Of a DNA stretch of 64,000 nucleotides, positions 10,502 to 20,310 are shown piece by piece. The notes below the pieces were generated by a model. That model was not told where the DNA came from and did not search any database. It worked only from the letters and a program-made list of their open reading frames with translations. The first letter of the stretch is position 1, and every line of letters begins with the position of its first letter. Both the position numbers and the translations under genes were made by a program. Source of the stretch: Ailanthus altissimus (lineage: Eukaryota; Streptophyta; Magnoliopsida; Sapindales; Simaroubaceae); the NCBI GenBank assembly GCA_946807835.1, contig OX327686.1, positions 17,298,001-17,362,000 on the forward strand. The letters are read 5' to 3'.

Positions 10502-12577
10502 TGTCGAGGATTTAGTATACGTGAGTGTATACATATGCAATATGTTTCTTGTATAAAATATGTATCTTATACATATTTAAGGTAGAGGAATAATTAAAAC
10601 AATGCAGTAAACACAATAAGTAATATATTAATCATATTAATATATTTGAAAGGTTGATAAATCACCGAAACGTGTAACGTTTTACATGTGTATTAAACCC
10701 TATTGGCAGTTCTAGTCACTAACTCGATGAGCTTAGTAAACTAGAACAGCAGCTCTAAATCTAGCACTAGGTTAAACTCTTAAACCCTTTTGAATTTATT
10801 TTTTCCTTGATCAATAAAATAAATTCTTGGTTATTGTAACTACTAGCCAATAGTGAAAATAATTTATAAACTAGTTTCAACATTTGAAACCAATTCACAA
10901 GAGATCAAATCTCCTTTTCTTTATCTATTTTGGCTGAGTACCCTTTGCAATCTAAAACACCAATTGCTTTTATTTCAAAGCAACAACAAAAAATGAAGCA
11001 ATTCAATTTTCACAAATGCTTCCTACGGTTTTCACACACACATATATATATATATATATCTCACATTAATAAACTAATAATATAATATATTAAAATATTA
11101 CAGTTGGCCACCATATTAAATAAATAATATTATTATAATAAATAATGGATGACAGCTAAATGTCATTATAATATAATAATATTATATAATAAATTAATAT
11201 ATAATAATGAGATATTTATGATTATTTAACAATTAAATAATTATGATGTAAAATGACCATTTTGCCCCACTTGAATAGTTACCAAGTATACCCCTTAGCC
11301 GGTCCCATCAAATCTCACACTTGGGTAAACTCAACCGAAGGTCCACAATGTGCCACGTGTCATTATACAATTAGTAAATAATAATTATTGACTAATTGTT
11401 GTATTTAATGCTTAAATACAAACACGCACACATTCTTGTGGTAGTGTTGGATATTACTAGATTACACAATTTAATCTAGCAATCTGCCCCAGTACTCAAT
11501 AAGTACACTCCATATTACTAGATTAAACAATTCATCAAATGGAACTATTCCATGAGTCCGTGAACATTTCTCCACACACACATCATGGAAATACAAATCA
11601 GCGTGTCGACCATCCAAGCTGAGGTCACAATGCATATGTATAGTCCTTTCGTTATGATATTCTGAATGTGCGAGGATATAGATTATCACTATCAAATTCC
11701 CATGTGCTCATCCATATCATATCCGCAGACTTGTATCTCACAGAACAATAAATATAAACTCCTTTGTCATATTGTTACACAATGGCAAAATCTCTTTCCT
11801 GGGATTAATGCTTATGGCCACATAAATTTCTGAGATACTGTCTTGAAGCATATAGATATCTCACTCTCTATATAAGTGACGGATCCTATATCTATGACAT
11901 GCATAGAACCAAAGTATGGTGGATCACTTACAAGTCCACCGTGACACTTAGGTCAAAGGACCACGTATACTACTTAACTAGAGAAGACCCTCCGTTGACG
12001 GTTTACATAGGATATCTATCGAAGGCCTTCGTGAGTCTATCCCATATCCAATCCGAACTAAATACTTATATGTCAATACGAGCTCTAAGCCCACGGTCAG
12101 CTAGAAATAACCATCTATACCCTATAGGTACGACATATGTTGTTCTATATAAAGGTATCCACCGACATACCCACATTGGTAGAAATAGAGCAGAGACAAT
12201 ATTTGAGAATATACTTGCGTAACACACATTTTCTGGCACCTGATTGCAACTATATAGTTACTAGTATATTTTCAGGTCTATATCCTATTATAGACAAAAT
12301 TCCAACTCTTGAATCTTCGTTGAGTATTATAACCAACTAACAATTAGTTGTGCTAACACTTAGTATTTATATCTCAACATGGCCAACTATGGGCCCTTAT
12401 CTAAACTCGTTTAGATCAGATCTAAACTTCTTCAGATCAGATCTGAATACAATGTTTGTAATGTTACATTAAATAGTACCATATAAATAGGCATTAACGA
12501 TTTACTGAGAATGTACACTTATATAAATAATAAGTATATGTACATTTAGTGATGGCACGTAAGCACCAACCTTAACA
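10502..12577 (-). mobile_element. Solo LTR, family X (copy b), inserted in G1 gag
   Basis: On the minus strand the sequence starts TGTTAAGGTTGGTGCTTACG at 12577 and ends GATCCTCGACA at 10502, like the LTRs at 13746 and 17962-20096. There is no internal retroelement sequence, and the gag frame of G1 resumes on both sides. Five-base flanks are TTACA (10497-10501) and TTATA (12578-12582), a target duplication with one change. It therefore looks like a solo LTR left by LTR-LTR recombination. A (CA)n(TA)n microsatellite at 11034-11060 lies in the TATA region. Minus-strand ORF 11471-11695 and plus-strand ORFs here are internal to the LTR and look fortuitous. Confidence 0.8.
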
Positions 12578-12985
12578 TTATAATCGGATTCTCAAACAAG
12601 TAATACAAAAATCGACTCAAATTCAATCCTAGTTTAAGGGCTTTTAAGGCTATCAACAAATCAAACACCTTAACTTGTATCACTTTCTTATGAAAGTGTC
12701 CTATGAAGCTCATTAAACTCTCAATTCTTTCTTGCCTAAGTTGTTACAGTTGTTGAGTGTTTTTAGCCTTTTTATAGGCTCCTCGAAAATGCTAGATGAA
12801 CATTTTTATAAGTTTATCATAGGAGAAAATACTATCTGTCTCAAACTTTTATACTAGATGAGGGCTTGTCCTTCTAGTGTAATATAGAATAGGCAGTGCA
12901 TTTAGTTCTGGATAAGCTTGAAAATTCGAAAAAAGGTAGGTTACTTGGTCCATATAATAGTTGGGGGCCATTATTCCCTTGTAAA
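12578..12985 (-). pseudogene. G1 gag N-terminal part relic
   Basis: The minus strand reads GIMAPNYYMDQVTYLFSNFQ, a MFI.HF block, ESLMSFIGHFHKKVIQVKVF and DLLIALKALKLGLN, i.e. the capsid region of a plant Ty3/gypsy gag. The matching blocks in G2 are GVLDLNYYVDYITYLLS and DGFAQHF. The start of gag is cut off at 12985 by the copia array; a short possible continuation (NIY before GIMAPNY) begins again at 30513-30530. Confidence 0.65.
12981..12985. other. Left flank GTAAA, possible target duplication of the B array
   Basis: GTAAA immediately precedes the first B LTR (TGTTAGAATT at 12986). The same five bases follow a CA dinucleotide at 30513-30517, just after the last B LTR. If the LTR ends at 30512 this is a perfect 5-bp duplication around the whole compound element. 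Confidence 0.45.
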
Positions 12986-13206
12986 TGTTAGAATTTATGC
13001 TCACGTGCCAACTTATTATTGTATGAACATTTTATTTTATAATATTTATTCAGTTCATTATTTGTTAAATTGCTAATTATTATTATTAAATGGTCTAGAT
13101 GGTTGTCTTAGCTGACCATAGGTTTACTAGAAGTTCGTATATCATACAGGTGTTCAGTGAGGACTAAATATTAAACAGATTCAATGAGGATCCCAATATA
13201 TATAGT
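12986..13206 (+). repeat. Copia LTR, family B (copy a), deleted and truncated
   Basis: It starts TGTTAGAATTTATGCTCACG and follows the LTR at 28201-30512 for about 100 bp. It then jumps to a later LTR block (GTCTAGATGGTTGTCTTAGC; compare 28656-28760) and stops near 13206. So the LTR has one internal deletion and has lost its 3' part. Confidence 0.65.
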
Positions 13207-13620
13207 GGGAATAGACGTGATGTTCTTTGTTACAAAAACTATTGGTAAAAATATATAATCCATACTTACGTATGAGACCTTTAAAATTACATACTTTTAT
13301 AGTGTGCCCATATTTTCAAGGGTAATTGACACTATCCTAAGAATGTAATAGTTAGGATATAAGCTCTTTTGTGGGTGAAAACAACAAATAGTAGGAACAT
13401 GTATCGTAAGTGGGAACATACCATATTTTCAAGGGTAATTAGTTTACTTTTTATATTTTATAATATTTATGAAAACCATACTTATATAAGACTCCCATAA
13501 ATTGCATTTGCTTATATTATGTGACATGAAGTTAATAGCAATTAACAATGCACTACATAATGTGTCAAAAGTAAGGATATAGGAATTTTTGTGGGTGAAA
13601 ACAATTGGGATTTGTGCTAA
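13207..13620. other. Unassigned A+T-rich stretch with internal direct repeats
   Basis: No protein family is readable. Two words recur: CATATTTTCAAGGGTAATT (near 13309 and 13422) and TTTTGTGGGTGAAAACAA (near 13367 and 13587). At 13605-13628 a fragment ATTGGGATTTGTGCTAATATG resembles the start of a B/D-type LTR (compare 34751). It lies where the internal region of the first B copy should be and probably derives from rearranged element sequence. Confidence 0.35.
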
Positions 13621-13635
13621 TATGCCCTTAAAAGA

Positions 13636-13726
13636 GTAAAGCCTTAACTCCAAAGGTGTTTGAGAAACACGTGGAGTCTATGAGTATTAGACACCATTAT
13701 GAATAGCACTAGAGCAAGTGGGAGTT
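13636..13726 (+). pseudogene. Tail of copia RNase H and polypurine tract (first B internal region)
   Basis: It reads AKPLTLKVFEKHVESM-like sequence (seen as KALTLKVFEKHVESMSIR), the typical end of a copia pol gene. It is followed by the polypurine tract AGAGCAAGTGGGAG (13711-13724) and, at 13727, by an LTR start. The same arrangement ends the next internal region at 28110-28200. The rest of this internal region has been deleted. Confidence 0.65.
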
Positions 13727-13745
13727 TGTTAGGATTTGTACTTAC
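13727..13745 (+). repeat. Start of B LTR copy b (left piece, split by element X)
   Basis: TGTTAGGATTTGTACTTAC follows the polypurine tract directly. Its continuation lies at 20102-20297, on the far side of element X. Joined in thought, the two pieces line up base for base in length with the start of the LTR at 28201. The last five bases (CTTAC, 13741-13745) are the left target duplication of element X. Confidence 0.75.
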
Positions 13746-14387
13746 TGTTAGGGTTGGTGCTTACGTGTCATCCCTGAATGTACATATACTTATGTATTTA
13801 TATAAGTGTACATTCTCATTAAATCGTTAATACCAATTTATATGATACTATGCAATGTAACGTTACAGACATTATACGATCTGAAGGAGTTCGGATTAGA
13901 TCTAAAAGAGTTTAGATAAGGGCTTATAGTTAGCCACGCTGAGAGACATAAATTTTAAATATTAGCATAACTAAGTGTTAGCTGGTTATAATGCTCAGTA
14001 GATCCAAGAGTTGGAGCCTTGTCTGTAATGGACATAGATCTAGGAATATACTAGTAACTACATAGATAAAAGAGTTGCAATTAGGTTATAGGAAATGCTA
14101 GTTGCGCAAGTATGTTCTCGAATAATTCTCCCTGATCTATTTCTGTCGATGCGGGTCTATTGATGGATACCTTTATATATAGATTAGCATATGTCGTACC
14201 TATAGGGTATAGGTGGTTGTTCCTAGCTGACTATGAGCCTGGAGCTTGTATTGACATATAGGTATCTAGTTAGGACTGGATATAGGATAGAATCACGAGA
14301 ACCTTTGATAGACACCTTATATAAGCCATCAACGGAGAGTTCTCTCCCGTTGAGTACTACCCTTTGACCTGAGTGCCGCGGTGGGCC
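13746..14387 (+). repeat. Element X 5' LTR, truncated at its 3' side
   Basis: It runs from TGTTAGGGTTGGTGCTTACG to GAGTGCCGCGGTGGGCC and matches 17962-18610 block by block. The next bases (from 14388) belong to the leader of the element, so about 1.5 kb of LTR plus the first part of the leader are missing in one deletion. Confidence 0.8.
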
Positions 14388-14930
14388 TTTTTCCAATATT
14401 TAATTCTGATCCATCTTGTAAATACGGTGTTAGACGAGTCACGTCGGCCTTTTTCCAATATTGCTACATCGTGAGGGACTTGGTCAATTGGGCTTGGACT
14501 ATACCGGTTAAACATGAGATGAGGAAAATATATGCAAAAATATTGCCCAATATTGCTACAACGTGAGGGTGGTATCGGTAGTATATATTTGATCATTAAC
14601 AAGTTAATCTGGAATACACTTACCCAATATTGCTACAGCATGAGGATGAGGTATATTTAGGATCAAGTGCTAAGAGTTGCATGAGATGCAATTGACAAAT
14701 GTTGTCTACCTGTTGGGGTTACAAAGGCCAATATTGCTATAGTGTAAAGCCCGAGTAAATTTCAATGGGATCTACTTCCTATTATATAGTTTAAAAGAGT
14801 TTAAACTATCGTCTTCCCATTTGAGAGATTACCGGGATTATGTAAAGCAGTGAAAGGGCATTTTAAATCAAAAATGTATAATTATTATACCCATGATTAA
14901 AAACGTTCTATTAGCGATTTAATGACTATT
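14388..14930 (+). other. Element X untranslated leader with a four-fold repeated motif
   Basis: The stretch aligns with the leader of element B (20860-21420). It contains four copies of CCAATATTGCTAYARYGTGA-like sequence, at about 14455, 14546, 14623 and 14727, spaced roughly 80-100 bp apart. Element B has related motifs at the equivalent positions. No protein is encoded; the ORFs 14381-14566 (plus) and 14357-14602 (minus) run through the repeats and look fortuitous. Confidence 0.6.
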
Positions 14931-15310
14931 ATGCTTACATCTCCCGTTATTTTGGCCTGTTAAGAATAATGGCCACTACGAACTAGTTAGTGTGCATAGT
15001 TAATGCAGTCCAACTCTAGGGTACTAGGAATTACTCTAACCGGTGGATGAATCTCAGAAATGTTCTGGATTTAGAAAATTTTGGATTATTGTTGATCAAA
15101 GTTTGCCATAAGGTATTTTTGATAACACCTCTCTAAAGGATATGAATAGAGAGAGTATGACCATTTTTGTTCAGGGTGCTTCATCTTCTACTCCAAGTAT
15201 ATCTGGTGAGATCAGATGTGCGAGGAGAAAAAGATGAGGCAGATAACCAGAATAAATCCTTAGAGGCAATATTTATCTAAAGATCAACAAGAGATGGTGT
15301 AGATAAAAAG
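14931..15310 (+). pseudogene. Element X gag remnant, heavily deleted
   Basis: It starts ATGGCCACTACGAACTAGTT (14954), parallel to ATGGCCTCTTCCAATCC of element B (21440). It keeps the N-terminal gag block (TLTGG.MNLRNVLDLENFGL-like) and then jumps to the end of gag (IFVQGASSSTPSISG), so the central capsid part is missing. Only about 110 of the usual 250-300 codons are present, with stops. Confidence 0.6.
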
Positions 15311-17945
15311 TGTTTCCACTATAGTAAGGTTCAGTATTGAAAATCCCTCTACCCTTTAAGCCTTATAATTGTCAGGAAGACTCCTATAGGTTTGTGTTTG
15401 ACAAACATAGACATTTCTTGGGCATAAGATGCCAGTTTAAGCTGCGTATAAGATATTGCATGTTTATCTCATATCTGCAATATGTTGCTGGGATTGAGAG
15501 AGACTAGAATGCAATAGCTTATAGAAGTATAGTTGAGAGTAAGAAATGGTGATTTCTTGCAGGTCCAAGTTGTTGGGCAGCTTGACTTATTTCTTGTATG
15601 CAATACAATAGTTGTAGTACATAATTAATATGATGTTTTATTAACTGAATGTCAGTTAATAAATAGACATTATATACAATTAGAAATGTCTATAGATCGG
15701 AATCTTTTAATCATACAGAGCTGTGGTATATGTAAATTAGGTCATATAGGCGTGAGACATTTATCCGTCTAGTAAAGGATGGCTGGATTCCTAATCTGAC
15801 CATAAAAACTTAACTAGTTTATGAATAATGTATTCACGGAGATGATCAAATATAATAGAATGTATATCACATCTCTTCAGTTAGATCGAGGAAGTGAATA
15901 CATCAACAGCAAGTTTTTTCATATGTTTAAAGAAGAATGAGATCCCTACTCATTATAGTCCTCCGGGTAATCCACAACATAATTATATTTTGGTGAGGAG
16001 GAATCAGACTTTATTAGATATGGTTTGATTGGTAATGAGTACTACCAATCTATATATGTGAAAATATACTCCAAATACAGCTGCTTATTAAGTAGAGTTC
16101 CATCAGAAGCTATTCCTTCCATTTTCGTATGAGATACAGAGAGGAAGGAAGTCATATCTTAAATAAGTTAAGACTTGGGGTTGTCCTGCTTACGTAAGAG
16201 TTACACAATAGGGTATCTTGTTTTGTAAGAGTTACTCAACAAGATAAACAACACCCAAGAGATATAAATATAGGTTCATTGTGTATCCTATGAATCTAAT
16301 AGGATACTAATTCTATGATTCAGAGAAGCGAAGTGTGTTCGTTTCTCCGTTTACCACTATTCTAGAGAAAGTGTTTCTCATGGATCGCGAGAATCATAGA
16401 AAGATTGAACTTGGTGAAGTCAATCTAATAATCAATGAACCAAGGATGGGAACTCAGACTCTGTTAAGCAGTAACCTTTTAGCACACTCTCCAAATAGGT
16501 CAGAAAGGATGCCCAAGTCACCTTTTAGGTATGGTTGATGCCTAAAGATGAACTTGGAGTTTTATTGGTAGAAGAAAATAATCCTTTAACTTACAAAGAG
16601 ACGATGTTAGATATTGGTTCGAGAAGCAACAAGAAGCTATGGAAACAATATTGACTATATACATCATCAAGTCTGAGACTTGGTTTAGCTACCCGTGAGA
16701 ATTATTCTCATTGGTTGTAAAGAGTTTACAAAGAGGTAGTGGGAGCCGGAAGGAAGGTAAAGACCTTCTAGAATCTATATTAGTCCTAGAAAGGTAATCC
16801 TCTATGATCTGGGATCAACTAAGAGGAAATATTTGGACCAGTAGTGATGCTAACGTCAATTAGTACGTTATTGGCTTTTGCAGCATATTATGACTTTGAG
16901 ATTTGGCAGATTGATGTAAAGATGGCATTCTAGAATGGATACCTCGAGTAAGAGATATTCATAGAACAGCCTGAAGGTTTTATGTCTAGCCAGACTTCTG
17001 TTCCAGTATGCATGAAAGGTCAGTGTAAGCAGGATAATCTTCTTGATGCTCTTTGTCGATGACATACTGATCATTGGGAATTATGTCAGTATGTTATAAT
17101 TGGTCAGAAGTAACTTGTAAGAATTTTTCCATGAAGGATTTAGGAGAGGCTTCCTTTATACTAGGTATAAAGCTTTATAGATATAGAGCTAGGAAGCTGA
17201 TAGAACTCTCATAAATTATTTTACATCGATAGACCTGATGTTCATCTTTTGAGGAGAGTGTTTCTTTAGAAAAGAAAGTTAGAGTGTTTAGCACACCAGA
17301 TACATCAACTCTTCAGAGCTTAATGTATGCTATGATCTATTTGAGACTTGATATTAGTTTCACTGTAAGAGTTATGAGCCGATTTTAGTCTAATTTAGGT
17401 GACCACCATTTAATGGTAGTCAAACATATCTTGAGGTACCTTGAGGGTATAAATGATAAGTTTCTCAAATATGAAGGACATAGCTTATAAATGAGAAGAT
17501 GCACGGAGTCAGACTTTTAGTTTGACCTAGATGATAGATAGTCTACATCTGAGAATGTGTTCATTCTCATTAGTACTAAGTAAGTTAGAATTGTACCAAA
17601 CTAGGATTCACTACTTATTAATAAGTACGCAACGAAAGCAGCAGTGAAGATTCATAGATTTATCGTTGGCCCATGGAAGAGTTCTAACACAGATAGATCC
17701 TATCCCATAAGTTTGCGATAAAACACAGCCATAGTACAAGCCGAAGTGCCAAGAGGACATCAATACTCTAATTATGTTGAGAGGAGTCTCACATAACTAG
17801 AGGGATCTTGGCTGAAAGAAATGTGATTATTTGTATAAGTGCTCTATAAATAATTTAGCAGACCCACTTTCTAAGTCCATAACTCTTAAAGTGTTTATGA
17901 AACACGTAGAGTTAATGTGCATGAAATGCCATCAAGAATGGTACT
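15311..17945 (+). pseudogene. Element X pol relic: protease, integrase, RT, RNase H (copia order)
   Basis: Readable blocks in order are: a protease-like region near 15430-15490 (tail of an S-H-I-C type motif, SHICNML); an integrase zinc-finger-like start near 15720-15760 (LGHIGV-type, degraded); an integrase core near 15880-16020 with a PPGNPQHN-like segment; an RT start near 16860-16920 (YDFEIWQIDVKMAF); the catalytic block FVDDILIIGNYVS near 17053; a late RT block ASFILGIKLYRYRARKLI; and RNase H near 17400-17900 (DHHLMVVKHILRYLEGINDK, STKAAVKIHRF-like, and the tail ..LKVFMKHVELM). Stops and frameshifts are frequent. The RT catalytic YVDD has Phe for Tyr. Closely parallel to element B pol, with which it shares order and many words. 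Confidence 0.8.
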
Positions 17946-17960
17946 AGAGCAAGTAGGAGA
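17946..17960 (+). promoter_or_regulatory. Element X polypurine tract
   Basis: AGAGCAAGTAGGAGA lies directly before the 3' LTR start at 17962. Polypurine tracts prime plus-strand synthesis in LTR retrotransposons. The B copies (13711 and 28185) and the E copy (57841) have near-identical tracts in the same place. Confidence 0.75.
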
Positions 17961-17961
17961 T

Positions 17962-20096
17962 TGTTAGGGTCGGTGCTTACGTGCCAACCCTAAATGTACA
18001 TATACTTGTATATTTATACAAGTGTACATTCCCATTAAATTGTTAATACTAGTTTATATAGTACTATGCAATATAACGTTACAGACATTATACAATCTGA
18101 AGGAGTTCAGATTAGATCTAAAGGAGTTTAGATAAGGGCTTATAGTTAGGCACGCTAAGAGATATAAATGTTAAATATTAGCACAACTAAGTGTTAGCTG
18201 GTTATAATACTCAGCAAATCCAAGAGTTGGAGCCTTGTCTATAATAGACATAAACTTGGGAATATACTAGTAACTGCATAGTTGCAAGAGTTGCAATTGG
18301 GTGCCAGAAAATGCTAGTGGGGCAAGTATGTTCTCGAATAATTATCCCTGATCTGTTTTTGCTGATGCGGGCCTATCAATGGATAACTTTATATATAGAT
18401 CAGCATATGTCGTACCTATAGGGTATAGATGGTCGTTCTTATCCGACCGTGAGCTTGGAGCTTGTATTGACATATAGGTATCCAATTAGAAATGCATATG
18501 AGATAGACTCACGAGGACCTCCTATAGACACTCTATGTAAGCTGTCAACGGAGGGTCCTCTCAAGTTGGTAGTATATGTGGTCCTTTGACCTGAGTGCCA
18601 CAGTGGGCTTGTAAGTGATCCACCATACTTTGGTTCAACGCATGTCACAGACCTTCCATAGTGTGACCGCAAGGTGTCGTTGGGTATGGTTTGATGCTTA
18701 TGGAGTTCGGTGCATACAAATATAGGATACGTCAGCTCGTATATAAAGTTCGGTATCCAAATGCTTCGAGACTGTATCTGGAAAAGTTTGTGGTCATAAG
18801 CAATTATCCCAGGAAAGGAGTTTGCACATATTGTTCAGTGATATACGAGTCTGGATATAAGACATGGATGAGCACCAGGGGATTTGAATGTGATAATCTA
18901 TATCCCCGCACATCCAGGATATCATGATAGAATGACTATACGTATGCGTTGTGACCTCAGCTTGTATGGTTCAACGCGCTAATTTGTTATATCTGTGACG
19001 TATGCGTGGGGCATTGCTCATAAACTCATGGAATAGTTTCATTTGACGAATCGAGCGTAGGACCTAGGGACTCCCGCGATATGGAGTGTACTCGTTATGC
19101 ACCGAGATAGCGTGCCAGATTGAATTGTTTAATCCACCAATATTCAGCACTACCACAAGAATGCGTGCGTGTCTGTATTTAAGTGTTAAATACAACAATT
19201 AGTTAATAATTGTTATTTAATAATTGTATAATGACACGTGGCATATTGTGGACCCTCGGTTGAGTTTACCTAAGTGCGGGTTTGGTAGGACTCATTAGGA
19301 GTAAACTTGGTAACTATTTATGAGGGGCAAAATAGTCATTTCACACATTGATTGTTTAATTGTTAAATATTCAAAATATTTCTTTTTTTATTATATTATA
19401 TATTATTATAATTTATAATATTTTATATATAATATTATTTTATTTAATGGTGCCATATAGTTGGCATCCATTAATAATAATTTATTATTATTTATATTAT
19501 TATATTATTATTTTTATAATATAATATATTATATTATTATTTTATAATATAGTAGATATATATATAGATGAGATTATGTGAAATATTGGTAAGAGAAGTG
19601 TGTATTACAGGAAATGAAATGGAGAGAAGAAGAAGAAATGAAAATAGAGCAGAGAAGGGAAAGAAAGAAAGAAAAATAAAATTGTTTTATTTTTTTTTAT
19701 GGTTCCAATTGAAGCAATGGTGGATTGCTTCAAATTCTCCATTTCTTATCCTTTTGGAGAAAATGATGAAAAACAAACACCTGACCATTTTGGGGTTTAA
19801 GAGTTAAACCCAGTGCTGCATATAGGGTTGCTATTCTAACTCACCAAGTCCACCGTGTTGGTGACTAGAACTGCCCTCGAGTTGGTCTACATGCGGACTC
19901 TGAAAAATTACGTGTATTACGTTACACGTTGAGGTGAGTTCTCTACCTTACTAATATATTAATATGATGAATATATTTATTTATTGTGTTTTTTACAAGT
20001 TTCACGCTTCCGTCAGACTTAAATATGTATTTGATATGTATTTAGGCAATAAACATAATTGCACATGCATACACCCACGTGTATTAGATCCCCACC
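17962..20096 (+). repeat. Element X 3' LTR (2,135 bp)
   Basis: It starts TGTTAGGGTCGGTGCTTACG after the polypurine tract and ends GATCCCCACC before the CTTAC duplication. It is the reference copy for family X in this window (copies at 1-1271, 10502-12577 and 13746-14387). The A/T-only segment with the putative TATA box is at 19380-19570, followed by a purine-rich stretch. The terminal base pair is CC where CA is usual; a base or two of uncertainty remains at this end. ORFs inside (for example 18691-18927, 19568-19807) have no family resemblance and are not conserved in the other LTR copies. Confidence 0.85.
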
Positions 20097-20297
20097 CTTA
20101 CATCACATCATATAATTGTATGAATATTATTATTGTAATATTTATACAATGTATAACATGAAAATTTTATTATGTTTATCACTTATGAAATTAGATTTCC
20201 AGACCTCCGTTGTGCATAAAATGTATATCATGCATGATTATGTATTGATGAACACATCACCCACATGCATGAACCATAGGATAATAAACCCTTTTTA
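20097..20297 (+). repeat. End of B LTR copy b (right piece) after element X
   Basis: After the CTTAC duplication (20097-20101) the sequence resumes the B LTR (ATAATTGTATGAATATTATT; compare 28230). It then skips about 2 kb and continues with the LTR end (TCACCCACATGCATG ... AACCCTTTTTA), as at 30360-30506. The skip lies at about 20150-20165. With the left piece the LTR is only about 215 bp, an internally deleted mini-LTR. It is directly followed by the primer-binding site, so its right end is at 20297. Confidence 0.75.
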
Positions 20298-20299
20298 AT

Positions 20300-20310
20300 T
20301 GGTATCAGAG
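20300..20310 (+). promoter_or_regulatory. Element B primer-binding site (initiator Met tRNA type)
   Basis: TGGTATCAGAG, three bases after the LTR end, is the standard plant copia primer-binding site complementary to the 3' end of tRNA-iMet. It primes minus-strand DNA synthesis. Its presence fixes the LTR end and the plus orientation of element B. Confidence 0.9.

Larger units (their letters stand above)
7169..12985 (-). mobile_element. Ty3/gypsy retrotransposon relic G1 (minus strand), with nested insertions
   Basis: Going from high to low coordinates the minus strand carries gag, protease, RT and RNase H in the order expected of Ty3/gypsy. Protein blocks match those of the plus-strand relic at 46050-49888 (for example an acidic gag block IEEEEETKK here versus IDEEEEAKT there, and MRDGYLNKF here versus VRNRYLNKF there). 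Integrase is not visible: after RNase H the sequence changes at about 7380. The element is interrupted by a 282-bp insertion (7878-8159), by the solo X LTR (10502-12577) and, at the gag N-terminus, by the copia array starting at 12986. The frame is thoroughly broken. Confidence 0.8.
13746..20096 (+). mobile_element. Complete but decayed Ty1/copia element X (element A), nested in a B LTR
   Basis: Structure: 5' LTR 13746-14387 (3' part deleted), leader and gag relic, protease, integrase, RT and RNase H in copia order, polypurine tract 17946-17960, 3' LTR 17962-20096. CTTAC occurs directly before the first base and again at 20097-20101. The 5' LTR is about 90% identical by eye to the corresponding part of the 3' LTR, which suggests an insertion of middling age. 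All ORFs carry stops. There is no primer-binding site because the deletion that removed the 3' end of the 5' LTR also removed it. Confidence 0.85.

Noticed and set aside
11034..11060. (CA)n(TA)n run as a separate feature of interest
   Set aside because: It is a simple microsatellite within the X LTR A/T region, noted there.
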